Assembly (NCBI GenBank): GCA_024653795.1
Contig: JANLHY010000524.1
Span: forward strand, 1 to 18,250
Direction: 5' to 3'
DNA: 18,250 bases
Source: Candidatus Brocadiaceae bacterium
Lineage (GTDB): Bacteria; Planctomycetota; Brocadiia; Brocadiales; Brocadiaceae
The notes under the pieces were generated by a model. The model made no database searches, was not told the origin of the DNA, and was given only the letters and a program-made list of their open reading frames with translations. This document shows positions 4,827-12,759 of the stretch, one piece after another. Numbering within the stretch: position 1 is the first letter of the stretch; the number at the start of each line of letters is the position of its first letter. A program made the position numbers and the translations under genes.

Positions 4827-5462
4827 TTACACTTTTGCCAGACTATTTTCAAGACAACTTCGGATAATACTCTCTGTGATAATGCCATGACGAATAATCT
4901 CAATGGTATCATCCTTTACTTTGAGTACCGTGGAAGATGAACGAAGCCGTGTCGAGCCGCCATCAAGGATCATGTGAATCTTTCCTCCAAGATCCATTAA
5001 GACCTGTTGCGCATCTGTGGCGGGAGGATGTCCTGAGATATTGGCGCTTGTAGTTACGATAGGTAGTTCTACCGCACGGATCAAATCCCTTGCCACGGCA
5101 TTATCAGGGAGTCGAATGCTCATGTCTGAACCGTTTTTTAAAGGGAAAACAATTGCCAGTGCGCCTGGCCAGAAGAGAGACATAAGTCTCTTTGCAGTAT
5201 CGGAGAGATGATTGACGTATTTTTTTACATCATCGGGATCAGCAATCATCAAGGTTAGCCTCTTTTCTTCATGCCTGTTCTTTACCTCGTAGATTTGTTC
5301 GAGGGCTTTTGTATCATCTCTCCTTGCGCCTAATCCATACACCGTCTCCGTGGGGAAGGCGACCAGTTCGCCCATCCTCAAAGCCTGGGCGGCCGCTTCT
5401 ATGTGTTTCCAATAAAGCGTTCGGTCCTTTAGATTAAGTACGGTTGTATTCACAATAATCAT
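4827..5462 (-). CDS. tsaC: Threonylcarbamoyl-AMP synthase (Sua5/YciO/YrdC family)
   Basis: The enzyme makes threonylcarbamoyl-AMP from threonine, bicarbonate and ATP, the first step of t6A37 formation in ANN-decoding tRNAs. Visible family signatures are ALRMGELVAFPTETVYGLG (27-45), the KNRHEEKRLTLMIAD motif (near 61-75, family 'K.R....Pl..h'), LFWPGALAIVF, SIRLPDN and PIVTTSANISGHPPATDA. The region STRLRSSSTVLKV is the usual 'G.....sStvvd' strand. It has 211 residues, the single-domain bacterial size without the extra Sua5 C-terminal domain. Start ATG is at 5460-5462; its upstream region is the 77-base divergent intergenic space shared with the S55-like gene. Whether it is TsaC or the less understood paralogue YciO cannot be settled from motifs alone. 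Confidence 0.88.
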   Translation of the reverse strand: MIIVNTTVLNLKDRTLYWKHIEAAAQALRMGELVAFPTETVYGLGARRDDTKALEQIYEVKNRHEEKRLTLMIADPDDVKKYVNHLSDTAKRLMSLFWPGALAIVFPLKNGSDMSIRLPDNAVARDLIRAVELPIVTTSANISGHPPATDAQQVLMDLGGKIHMILDGGSTRLRSSSTVLKVKDDTIEIIRHGIITESIIRSCLENSLAKV

Positions 5463-5504
5463 AGTTTAAATGCTAAAGGGCAACATTTCAACATCTTTTA
5501 TACC

Positions 5505-5533
5505 TTGACAACAAATTGCTAAATTGGTAGAGT
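5505..5533 (+). promoter_or_regulatory. Sigma70-like promoter, probably giving a leaderless transcript of the S55-like gene
   Basis: TTGACA (5505-5510) is a perfect -35 box, and TAGAGT (5528-5533) follows after exactly 17 bases as a fair -10 box (4 of 6). The ATG at 5540 starts seven bases after the -10 box, where transcription would be expected to begin. No ribosome binding site lies upstream (TTTCAGC). Either the mRNA is leaderless or the promoter match is fortuitous. Confidence 0.45.
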
Positions 5534-5539
5534 TTCAGC

Positions 5540-7378
5540 ATGAAATTGAAATCGCATAAATTACCTTATGTATTCGTGTTTTTGGGCGTTTTCTCCGTCT
5601 TCATTTCGTCCAGCAAGACGTTGATTCTCGCTACAGAAAACATCATGAATATTGATGAAATTGTGCCTGGGATGAAAGGATATGGTAAAACCGTTTTCTC
5701 AGGTGACCGGGTCGAGATGTTCAATGTGGAGGTATTGGGTATCCTGAGAAACTGGGAAGCAAAGAGCAATATGATCCTGATCAGGATGTCGGGTGACCCG
5801 TTGGAAAAATCAGGCATTATTGCCGGCATGAGCGGCAGTCCTGTGTATATCGATAATTGTCTTATCGGCGCCGTTGCTTATGGATGGAGCTTTTCAAAAG
5901 AGGCTATTGCGGGTGTTACGCCGATTAATGAAATGAAAAGCACCTTGCTCAATATACCGACAGAAGAAAAAGGCATTTCACTTACTTCTGTTGATTGGGA
6001 ACCGCCGTCTTTCCCGCAGAACGAGCCGGAACCAGGCTCACGGGTTACTTCCTTGATGTCACAAGAATTAATACAGGGGAGTTCAAGCAATATGAAGCTT
6101 ACGCCGATTCTCGCCCCTTTAGTAGTATCGGGTGTTAACGGCGAAGTTTTACAAGGAATGCAACCCCTTTTTAATACTTACGGACTGTACCCTGTACAAG
6201 GGGGAAGCTATGTTTCTGTAAGTCCTCTTTCCGGAAAAGGGGATAGTATTTCAGAAAAGGCAAAACTCGTTCCAGGGGCATCGGTGGCTGCTATCCTGGT
6301 TAAGGGAGACCTCAGCGCCGCTGTTGTTGGTACGGTGACGTATGTAGAAGGAGACAACGTCCTTGCCTTTGGGCATCCGTTTTTGCAAACAGGGACAGCA
6401 GACCTCCCCATGGCATCCGCTTATGTGTATGCCATCCTTACCAGCCAATCAAATTCTGTAAAAATGGCTTCTCCACGGGAAATCGTTGGTCGAATACATC
6501 AGGATAGAAGGGCTGGGATTGCCGGTATTTTGGGCGAATCATCCCACATGGTGCCATGTCGTATCGAAGTGGAAGGTTCACAGAATCTCGTATACGATTT
6601 TGAGATCATTGATAATAAACTGCTAACGCCGAGCCTTGTTCTAATGGTTGCCCAAAGCGCTGTGTTATCGACGGAAAGGAGGTTAGGGGAAAAATCTGTA
6701 ACCATAAAACTTTCTGCGCTGATCGATGGTTACGAAAAACCCGTTGTGATTGAAAACGTTTTTTATGAACTCGACCCATCATGGTTTCCTCTCAACCATA
6801 TAGTCCAGCCATTTACCATGATCCTGAACAACCAGTTTCAAAAAGTACGTGTGAACCGGATCGATCTTAAAATTAAGGTATCAGATACACGCAAAACGGC
6901 ATATATCGAGGCCATTAAGGTAAATAAAAAACAAGTTGAGCCTGGCGGCACATTACAGGTAGACGTGCGTATCAAGCCGTTTACGGGGGAGAGTTTTTAT
7001 CAAACGGTAATGATGCAAATACCGGAAGATACACTTCCGGGAAGTGCGCTGAATGTTACCGCCTGTGATGCCACGTATGGTCAGGCATTGAACATGGGCA
7101 GGTCTGCCGGAAAGTTCCTGCCCACGAATTTCGAACAGCTTTTGCATTACATAGAAAACATGGAAAGAAACAATACTCTCATGGTGCGTGTCCTCTTACC
7201 CAAAAAAGGAGTTACCTATAAGGGAGAAGGATTCCCATCGCTTCCAACCTCGATACTTTCCATTATGAGCGTTTCCAATCAAAGTGGGATTGGCCCACTC
7301 TTTGATGAAGTAATATCACGTGTCCCAACCTCATATGTGCTGAACGGAAACCAAAGCATCCCGGTATCGGTTAAATAA
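5540..7378 (+). CDS. Exported SpoIVB-peptidase-S55-like protein with circularly arranged halves and an Ig-like C-terminal region
   Basis: This 612-residue protein starts with a hydrophobic export signal (residues 9-32). NIDEIVPGMKGYGKTVFSG (37-55) is the conserved S55-family entry segment, followed by GIIAGMSGSPVYI (92-104), which contains the nucleophile-type GMSGSP serines (S98/S100). The second half has NVLAFGHPF with H269, then VGRIHQDRRAGIAGILG (306-322). SpoIVB-type S55 serine peptidases use a His in a GH motif and the Ser of GMSGSP, but there the His precedes the Ser; here the order is reversed. Residues 330-612 are beta-rich, Ig-like and without motifs known to me. It could be an active periplasmic or outer-membrane protease or a PDZ/S55-derived binding protein. 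It is followed 28 bases later by the propeller gene, probably in one operon. Confidence 0.75.
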   Translation: MKLKSHKLPYVFVFLGVFSVFISSSKTLILATENIMNIDEIVPGMKGYGKTVFSGDRVEMFNVEVLGILRNWEAKSNMILIRMSGDPLEKSGIIAGMSGSPVYIDNCLIGAVAYGWSFSKEAIAGVTPINEMKSTLLNIPTEEKGISLTSVDWEPPSFPQNEPEPGSRVTSLMSQELIQGSSSNMKLTPILAPLVVSGVNGEVLQGMQPLFNTYGLYPVQGGSYVSVSPLSGKGDSISEKAKLVPGASVAAILVKGDLSAAVVGTVTYVEGDNVLAFGHPFLQTGTADLPMASAYVYAILTSQSNSVKMASPREIVGRIHQDRRAGIAGILGESSHMVPCRIEVEGSQNLVYDFEIIDNKLLTPSLVLMVAQSAVLSTERRLGEKSVTIKLSALIDGYEKPVVIENVFYELDPSWFPLNHIVQPFTMILNNQFQKVRVNRIDLKIKVSDTRKTAYIEAIKVNKKQVEPGGTLQVDVRIKPFTGESFYQTVMMQIPEDTLPGSALNVTACDATYGQALNMGRSAGKFLPTNFEQLLHYIENMERNNTLMVRVLLPKKGVTYKGEGFPSLPTSILSIMSVSNQSGIGPLFDEVISRVPTSYVLNGNQSIPVSVK

Positions 7379-7406
7379 CACTTAAACATTTTTCATTCCT
7401 TGTTAT

Positions 7407-9656
7407 ATGTTATTTATTAAAATTAAGTTACTCAATATGCTGAGTAGTTACAAAATTTTCACGTTGTTTTTCCTCATGCTGCTGGTTTCACGCGCCGATG
7501 GCACGACCACCAATATCTGGGATCAATCGACAGAATCTGAGTTCGATAAAGGTGTCACTCAAAATGTATCTATCCACAGCGCCGGTGAAATACGGCTTTC
7601 TCCTAAAACAGAGGCCGTTACGGGCATCAAAAGCGCCTTCGTCTGGTCAATGGCTTCTGATTTACAGAATCAGGTATATGTTGGGACGGGCGACCCCGGA
7701 ACTGTTTATTGTATAAAGAATGGTTCTGATGCCGTAGAACTCTTCAAGTCACCCGAATTATACGTCCAGAGTGTTATCTGTGATAAACACGGCAATCTTT
7801 ATGCAGGCACCTCACCGAAAGGTGTTATTTACAAAATAAACAACAAGGGTGAGGCATCGGTGTTTTGCAGCGTACCCGCTGCTTATGTATGGGATATGGC
7901 AATAGACAACGATTCAAATCTCTTTGCTGCAACGGGAAATGAGGGCATACTGTTCAAGATATCGCCTGACGGTGTACCAGCCGTATTTTTTGATTCACCA
8001 GAAACAAACCTGTTGGATATTCTGCTTGATAAATATAACAATGTTTATGCCGGAACGGAGCCAAACGGTTTGGTTTATAAGATTACACCCGCAGGAGAGG
8101 CACAGGTACTGTACGATGCGAACGAAGGTGAAATTCATAGTCTTGTAATGGATTCGTCAGGCAATATTTATGCGGGAACGGCGTCTGGTGTGCAGGTACA
8201 GGTACCCGCGGCTCCAGCTATCCAGGTCGTTGCCCAGGCCGGAGTTGTTACGCCTTTTTCTAAAGAAGAAAGGGCCTGGGATTTGAACCTCCCCGAAGAA
8301 TTACCAATGGCCCAACCTGCAACTATGATGCAGCAAAGGCCTCCATCGAGAGAAACCTGGGTACCGCCGAAAACTACAGGCATTCCAACGGCGCCAAATT
8401 ATGTTTATAAAATCACAAAAGAGGGGCTTGCTCATAAGATATTCGAGGTCGGCCAGGCCTTTATCCTCGGCATGTCTCTGGATACACAGGATAACCTGTA
8501 TGTGGTTACCGGAAACAAGCCAGGCGTGTATAAAGTTTGCAAAGATGAGACTTCAAGCAGCGTAGTGGACGTTGAAGAGGCACAGGCGCTTTGCTGCTTA
8601 AATACAGGCAATAATGAATTATATGTAGGTACAGGCAATGTTGGAAAAGTTTATAAGATATTGCCATCATTTGTAACAGAGGGCGCATTTATTTCTAACG
8701 TGCTTGATACAACAACCGTTTCGGATTGGGGATGTATTTATTGGCAGGCTGCACAACCAGAAGGCACGAAGGTAACATTGGCTACCCGTTCGGGAAACTG
8801 TGAAAACCCCGATTACACCTGGAATCGTTGGTCAGTTCCTTATCAGTCGCCTGGAGAAAAAATAACAAGCGCCTCTGCACGTTTTATACAATATAAAGCT
8901 GCCTTACAAACAGTGAATACCGATACTACGCCTGCAATAAACATGGTATCGTTATCGTATTTACCGAAAAATCAGCCTCCTAAAATAATCAATTTTACCA
9001 TAGAAAAAGAACCTTCCTCATCACAAAAACTTACGGAGGCAAAGGCAGACGGAAAGGCGGAAGCAAAACCTCAGACGCCCGCAATCCAAAAACCGCATCG
9101 CCAGGTAGCTCAAAAAAATGTCCAGTGGGATGTGGAAGATCCAAACAATGACTCCCTTCAATTGACAATATATTTTAAGGGTGAAGATGAAAAGGCATGG
9201 AAGGTTATGGATAAGAACACACAAAAAAAGGGCGCTTATACATGGGATACCTTGCGATTACCTGATGGGAAATACCAGATTAAACTGATTGCCAGTGATG
9301 AACCTGATAACCCACCAGAGACCGCTCTCAGCGCTGAAAACACTATACAACCCATTGTGATTGACAATACACGACCGATTATAAAGTCTATGAATGCTGC
9401 GATGGGCACGGATGGAAGGTATGTCATTTCAGGCACGATAAAGGATGATTACAGCAATATTATAAAGGTTCAATACACAATTGACGGGCAGGATTGGTCC
9501 TCTGCCTATCCCGTAGATGGAGTTTTCGACAGCCAGGAAGAATCCTTTCAAATTACCACCAAGCGCCTCACACCGGGCGATTACACCCTTATCGTCAATG
9601 CATTTGATAGTGAAGGGAATATTGGTGTAGAAAAGGTACTGATAGAGGTGAAATAA
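7407..9656 (+). CDS. Exported seven-bladed beta-propeller protein with C-terminal Ig/FnIII-like domains
   Basis: This is a 749-residue protein (739 if ATG 7437 is used, which gives the neater signal peptide MLSSYKIFTLFFLMLLVSRA). Seven copies of an 'xxLYaGTgxxGxVYKI' repeat are visible near residues 90, 130, 170, 212, 253, 362 and 404, which matches a seven-bladed propeller of the NHL/WD-like type. Blade five is split by a roughly 70-residue Pro/Gln/Met-rich insertion (261-331). Residues about 425-530 form a beta domain (SDWGCIYWQAA ... YTWNRWSVPYQ). A K/A/E/Q-rich linker near 540-570 precedes two Ig/cadherin-like segments (WDVEDPNNDSLQLTIYF, DNTRPIIKSMNAA) near the C-terminus. No catalytic motif is visible. 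A role as an exported binding or scaffold protein is inferred. Linkage to the S55-like gene suggests a shared function. Confidence 0.7.
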   Translation: MLFIKIKLLNMLSSYKIFTLFFLMLLVSRADGTTTNIWDQSTESEFDKGVTQNVSIHSAGEIRLSPKTEAVTGIKSAFVWSMASDLQNQVYVGTGDPGTVYCIKNGSDAVELFKSPELYVQSVICDKHGNLYAGTSPKGVIYKINNKGEASVFCSVPAAYVWDMAIDNDSNLFAATGNEGILFKISPDGVPAVFFDSPETNLLDILLDKYNNVYAGTEPNGLVYKITPAGEAQVLYDANEGEIHSLVMDSSGNIYAGTASGVQVQVPAAPAIQVVAQAGVVTPFSKEERAWDLNLPEELPMAQPATMMQQRPPSRETWVPPKTTGIPTAPNYVYKITKEGLAHKIFEVGQAFILGMSLDTQDNLYVVTGNKPGVYKVCKDETSSSVVDVEEAQALCCLNTGNNELYVGTGNVGKVYKILPSFVTEGAFISNVLDTTTVSDWGCIYWQAAQPEGTKVTLATRSGNCENPDYTWNRWSVPYQSPGEKITSASARFIQYKAALQTVNTDTTPAINMVSLSYLPKNQPPKIINFTIEKEPSSSQKLTEAKADGKAEAKPQTPAIQKPHRQVAQKNVQWDVEDPNNDSLQLTIYFKGEDEKAWKVMDKNTQKKGAYTWDTLRLPDGKYQIKLIASDEPDNPPETALSAENTIQPIVIDNTRPIIKSMNAAMGTDGRYVISGTIKDDYSNIIKVQYTIDGQDWSSAYPVDGVFDSQEESFQITTKRLTPGDYTLIVNAFDSEGNIGVEKVLIEVK

Positions 9657-9714
9657 AAAATAATAGTTCACTGGAGGAAAAAGATTTGACAAGATAACAG
9701 GATAGACATGATAT

Positions 9715-9801
9715 AAATAAATTAATTTTTGACAGGATTAACAAGATAATCAGGATGAAATAATTATCATGTTAATCATGTTCATCCTGTCTAAGGTAGC
9801 T
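9715..9801. repeat. Dispersed GACAGGATTAACA...GTTCATCCTGTC inverted repeat
   Basis: GACAGGATTAACAAGATAATC (9729-9749, first 20 bases shown in part) is loosely mirrored by GTTAATCATGTTCATCCTGTC near 9771-9791, and further GACAAGATAACAGGAT units lie at 9686-9703. The low-complexity 'aacaggattaacaggatg' unit is a common dispersed intergenic repeat. No gene is supported in 9657-9864. Confidence 0.5.
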
Positions 9802-9864
9802 GAACTGTTACGATTTTTCTTTGTGCTCTTTGCGTCTTTGCGGTAAACTACAGTAAAAATGGTA

Positions 9865-9942
9865 CGGGGCGTGGCTCAGTTTGGCTAGAGCGCGACGTTC
9901 GGGACGTCGAGGTCGCTGGTTCGAATCCAGTCGCCCCGACCA
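9865..9942 (+). tRNA. tRNA-Pro (anticodon CGG)
   Basis: The cloverleaf folds fully. The acceptor CGGGGCG (9865-9871) pairs with CGCCCCG (9932-9938). The D arm is GCTC/GAGC with a ten-base loop; the anticodon stem CGACG/CGTCG encloses the loop TTCGGGA, so the anticodon is CGG and reads CCG codons. The variable region is AGGTC, and the T arm GCTGG-TTCGAAT-CCAGT has one G-U pair. A discriminator A is followed by an encoded CCA (9940-9942). The gene is isolated between dispersed repeats. A T-rich hairpin follows at 9965. Confidence 0.97.
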
Positions 9943-9964
9943 CTTATATATAGTATTACTGTGT

Positions 9965-9993
9965 AAAAACTTCTTTTTTTTGTAAGTTTTTTT
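9965..9993 (+). terminator. AT-rich intrinsic terminator-like hairpin after tRNA-Pro
   Basis: AAAAACTT (9965-9972) can pair with AAGTTTTT (9984-9991) and the T run continues to 9993. The stem is weak and A/T only apart from one G-C pair, but its position 22 bases behind the tRNA fits a terminator. Confidence 0.35.
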
Positions 9994-10010
9994 CGTGTCA
10001 TAAAAAGTTA

Positions 10011-10114
10011 AAAGTGCCTAAAGTTTGAAGTGCGCTAAAGTTAAAGAGGACTCGACGATTTAAAGTAAACCATTAATTTTAGTCACTTTAGACATTTTAC
10101 ACTTTAGGCACTTT
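10011..10114. repeat. Inverted-repeat element with AAAGTGCCTAAAGT ends
   Basis: AAAGTGCCTAAAGT (10011-10024) is exactly mirrored by ACTTTAGGCACTTT (10101-10114). Further ACTTTAG/CTAAAGT units lie between (10033-10039, 10084-10090). This looks like one copy of a dispersed non-coding repeat. A short GCGGC-TAC-GCCGC hairpin (10119-10131) follows directly. The 277 bases between the tRNA and the antiporter gene hold no gene. Confidence 0.65.
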
Positions 10115-10158
10115 GGTTGCGGCTACGCCGCTATAGGTTTAATGTATAGGAATTTCAA

Positions 10159-10188
10159 TGTAGGGGTTGAAGATTTTCAACCCCTACA
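10159..10188. repeat. Hairpin repeat TGTAGGGGTTGAA/TTCAACCCCTACA
   Basis: Two perfect 13-base arms (10159-10171 and 10176-10188) are separated by GATT. The TGTAG...CTACA ends match the palindrome at 4709-4740, so both are members of one palindrome type. It lies 31 bases before the antiporter start and will be in its leader if the promoter is upstream. Confidence 0.85.
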
Positions 10189-10219
10189 AACTTAAATATT
10201 AACTACGCGGGGATTATCA

Positions 10220-11278
10220 TTGATTCCAAAATTTAGCTTCTGGCATTATCTACTCCTGCTTATACCAGTCACCGTATTTGCCCACAATTATCACTTCCCG
10301 GCGGTCATCACCTTTGTTCTGGCCTCGGCCGTTCTGGTACCTTTAGCTCACTTTTTAGGAGAGGCTACGGAGGTAATCTCTGAAAAGACGGGCGATCACT
10401 TTTCGGGCATTATCAATGCCACCTTCGGTAATGCTGCGGAATTGGTTATCGCAATCATTGCTATCAGGAGCGGACTGATAGATATTGTAAAATACTCATT
10501 GATTGGTTCAGTTATAGGTAATATCCTACTCATCCTGGGATTAAGTCTTTTTGTCGGCGGTGTAAAATTTGGGGAGCTGAAACTGAGCCCTAATATTACT
10601 GGCCCCACCGTCATCCACCTTTCCATTGCTGCCATGTGCTTTGGGGTTCCCTCCATCTTTGCGGGAGAGGATACCTTGCTTGCGCTTAATAAATACAGCA
10701 ACAGCATCGCCATAGTCCTGCTCGTAGTCTATTTTGTGGGGATGTTTTATGCCATGATGAATCGTGAGAAAAAGGAGGCATCCCAGGTTATCCATGAGGC
10801 CATTGAGGCCACAGCGCCAAAGTGGAGTATGGCAAAGAGCCTTTTTGTCCTTATTGCGGCAACAGGGGGTCTCGTTTATATCTCCGAGATATTGGTACAC
10901 CAGATCGAACCCCTCGTTGCAGCCACACACATTCCGCCCGCCTTTGTGGGCTTAATCATCTTGCCTTTAGTCGGCAACGTTGCCGAACATTCCGTAGCTA
11001 TCACCAGCGCCGTGAAGAACAAGATCAATCTGAGCCTTGCCATTGCCGCAGAGAGCAGCACGCAGATCGCCCTCTTTGTTTCGCCCATTTGCGTGCTTAT
11101 CGCAGGCCTTTTTGGCCAGAATTTCAATCTGATTTTTAACAAGATCGAATTGATCACCCTGGGCATGTCCATTGGCGGCGTGTGGCTGGTCGTCCACGAT
11201 AATAAGAGTAACTGGTGGGAGGGGTTTTTGCTGTTATCGTTTTACTTCATTATCGCCATCACCGCATATTTTTTATAA
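10220..11278 (+). CDS. Ca2+/H+ antiporter of the CaCA superfamily (CAX type)
   Basis: This 352-residue polytopic membrane protein has about eleven hydrophobic segments. The two inverted halves each carry the CAX signature: GIINATFGNAAELVIAIIA (residues 63-81, c-1 repeat) and ILPLVGNVAEHSVAITSA (c-2 repeat, near 246-263), with the acidic E of each 'GNxxE' acting in cation binding. A hydrophilic, slightly acidic loop (NREKKEASQVIHEAIEA) separates the halves. It exchanges cytoplasmic Ca2+ for protons. The start is TTG at 10220 (GCGGGGAT upstream is a modest ribosome binding site); the length matches the bacterial family. No partner gene is adjacent. A hairpin overlaps its stop codon. Confidence 0.92.
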   Translation: MIPKFSFWHYLLLLIPVTVFAHNYHFPAVITFVLASAVLVPLAHFLGEATEVISEKTGDHFSGIINATFGNAAELVIAIIAIRSGLIDIVKYSLIGSVIGNILLILGLSLFVGGVKFGELKLSPNITGPTVIHLSIAAMCFGVPSIFAGEDTLLALNKYSNSIAIVLLVVYFVGMFYAMMNREKKEASQVIHEAIEATAPKWSMAKSLFVLIAATGGLVYISEILVHQIEPLVAATHIPPAFVGLIILPLVGNVAEHSVAITSAVKNKINLSLAIAAESSTQIALFVSPICVLIAGLFGQNFNLIFNKIELITLGMSIGGVWLVVHDNKSNWWEGFLLLSFYFIIAITAYFL

Positions 11279-11294
11279 GATTACCTTATAAAAA
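11270..11294. terminator. AT-rich hairpin overlapping the antiporter stop codon
   Basis: TTTTTATAAG (11270-11279, containing the TAA stop) pairs perfectly with CTTATAAAAA (11285-11294) around a five-base loop. The U-rich tail is short (CACTTTT), so termination may be weak. It could work in both directions. Confidence 0.35.
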
Positions 11295-11351
11295 CACTTT
11301 TCTCCATTCCCCGCTTTTGCGAGGACAAGTTTTAGCAAGCACATAGAGATA

Positions 11352-11422
11352 GTGACAAGTGTCGAGTGTCAAGTGACAAGCGGTTTATACCCGTCACTCG
11401 CCACACGTCACTTGGCACTTTT
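11352..11422. repeat. Low-complexity AAGTG/CACTT inverted repeat
   Basis: GTGACAAGTGTCGAGTGTCA (11352-11371) with a following AAGTGAC faces GTCACTCGCCACACGTCACT plus TGGCACTT (11393-11420). Several AAGTG units on one side are complementary to CACTT units on the other. It forms an imperfect hairpin between the antiporter and arfB genes, with no gene inside. Confidence 0.45.
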
Positions 11423-11469
11423 TTGGTTGATGCTAAAGTAATTTTTAGTAAGCACAAAAAGGTAGAGGC

Positions 11470-11895
11470 ATGATTCATATCACACGTACCATCGCAATAG
11501 ATGAGGGCGAAATACAGCAGAAATTCATTCGTGCCCCGGGGCCGGGCGGGCAAAATGTCAACAAGGTCGCCACCGCAGTGCAACTCCGCTTCGATGTGGT
11601 CAACTCACCGTCACTGCCTGGCGATGTTCGCAAGCGGTTGATTTACCTGGCGGGCAGACGGGCTACTGAAGAGGGCGTATTGATTATCGAAGCCCGGCGT
11701 TTCCGTACGCAGGAGCGAAATAGACAGGACGCAATCGATCGTCTGGTTGAGCTAATCCGTAAGGCAGCCGAGAAGCCCAAGCATCGCCGTAAAACAAAAC
11801 CCACATTCGCATCAAAGAGTCGCCGGTTGGAGACCAAGCATCGCAAGGGCGAGACCAAACGTATGCGGCGGCCCGCTCCGCATCTAGAAGATTAA
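11470..11895 (+). CDS. arfB: Alternative ribosome-rescue factor B (peptidyl-tRNA hydrolase)
   Basis: ArfB (YaeJ) enters the empty mRNA channel of stalled ribosomes and hydrolyses peptidyl-tRNA. The 141-residue protein has the release-factor catalytic loop RAPGPGGQNVNKVATAV with GGQ at residues 26-28, followed by LIYLAGRRATEEGVLII. The C-terminal third is the family's long basic tail (KPKHRRKTKPTFASKSRR and KHRKGETKRMRRPAP), which anchors in the mRNA channel. Length matches E. coli ArfB (about 140). ATG 11470 is preceded by AGGTAGAGG (11460-11468). The gene is markedly richer in GC and in GC-ending codons than its neighbours, which may mean acquisition by transfer. It stands alone between repeats. 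Confidence 0.95.
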   Translation: MIHITRTIAIDEGEIQQKFIRAPGPGGQNVNKVATAVQLRFDVVNSPSLPGDVRKRLIYLAGRRATEEGVLIIEARRFRTQERNRQDAIDRLVELIRKAAEKPKHRRKTKPTFASKSRRLETKHRKGETKRMRRPAPHLED

Positions 11896-11896
11896 C

Positions 11897-11960
11897 CACA
11901 ACATAGCCACAGAGTACAGGCGCAGAGAAAGAACCTTCTGTGATCTCCGTGACCTGTAGC
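11897..11960. repeat. Dispersed ACCACAxxxxCACAGAG/CTCTGTGAxCTC repeat
   Basis: The stretch CCACAGAGTACAGGCGCAGAG (first 20 bases here) and TCTGTGATCTCCGTGACCTG belong to the 'ccacagaggacgcagag' low-complexity family. Further members lie at 2268-2290, 9820-9850, 12702-12742 and 17180-17222, in either orientation and always beside genes. Confidence 0.5.
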
Positions 11961-11974
11961 AAGAATGTTGTTGA

Positions 11975-12604
11975 ATGGCCATAAATATGAGGAATCAAAA
12001 ATTGAAACGAATAATTTTACTTGTGGGCATTGTCTGCATGATGTTCTCTTGCAGATTATATGATATCCATGCGGATACTTATACGGAAGGCATGATTGCT
12101 GTAAAACACGAGGAATTGCCCGTAAAAAGGGACTGCCAGCGTGTCCAGTTTGACCATCTGTATAAACTATCGGAAAGTTTCGTTACAAAAGTATTAGCGG
12201 ATATTTATTATAAAGAAAAAGGACTGTTTAAAAGAAAGGAGACTCTGAGGGTTTTTCAGGACGAGGAGATAAAGAAATTGGTTCCCCTGATTGTGCAGGC
12301 ATTTTCGGTTGCCACACCGACACAAGTAATCGCAGTCACATCGTATTCTTATCGTATGATTTTATCCGACAAAAAGAATTATTATATCCTATTCCTTGCA
12401 GATCATAGCCTGAATATTGTCTTTGGCCGTGTCCACATGTTCCAGACCTTTAACGACGTTATGTCGGAGAAAAAAAAGTATCTGACAACGAGAGAAAATC
12501 CTGCAAAAAAGAGACGTAGCAGTTTTTGGAAATTGATTCCTTCTGCAGGACAGCGGCTTGAACCAGGCCACGAAAATTGGCTTATCATTGATTTATCCAA
12601 ATAA
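11975..12604 (+). CDS. Exported protein of unknown function (signal peptide, possible lipoprotein)
   Basis: I do not recognise this family. The 209-residue frame starts at ATG 11975; ATG 11987 (MRNQKLKR) gives a more typical signal peptide start. A charged N-region is followed by IILLVGIVCMMFSC, so a weak lipobox (MFSC) or an ordinary cleavage near ADTYTEG is possible. The mature part is basic, with CQRVQFDHLYKLSESFVTKVLAD, a mixed alpha/beta middle (QVIAVTSYSYRMILSDKKNYYILFLADHSLNIVF) and a lysine/arginine-rich stretch (EKKKYLTTRENPAKKRRSS). No repeats or catalytic motifs stand out. No strong ribosome binding site is seen; the upstream 80 bases are a dispersed repeat. A cell-envelope location is the only inference I draw. 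Confidence 0.6.
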   Translation: MAINMRNQKLKRIILLVGIVCMMFSCRLYDIHADTYTEGMIAVKHEELPVKRDCQRVQFDHLYKLSESFVTKVLADIYYKEKGLFKRKETLRVFQDEEIKKLVPLIVQAFSVATPTQVIAVTSYSYRMILSDKKNYYILFLADHSLNIVFGRVHMFQTFNDVMSEKKKYLTTRENPAKKRRSSFWKLIPSAGQRLEPGHENWLIIDLSK

Positions 12605-12759
12605 TAAAGCACAAGTCGAACCACAGATTCAGGGTGCAATGAAGAAGCTGTGAAGTTGCGAAGATGAGAAAATAAAGTGCATATCTTCCCTGCTTCGTAT
12701 CTCTCAGCGTAACTCTTTGTGCCCTTCGTGCCTTAGTGGTTAATCATGGGAATAATAAA

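Noticed and set aside
9865..9942. Possible integration site at the tRNA-Pro 3' end
   Set aside because: No integrase gene and no second copy of the tRNA 3' end were seen in the window.
10396..11197. Several long frames on both strands inside the antiporter gene
   Set aside because: They are shadows of a clear CAX coding frame with conserved motifs.
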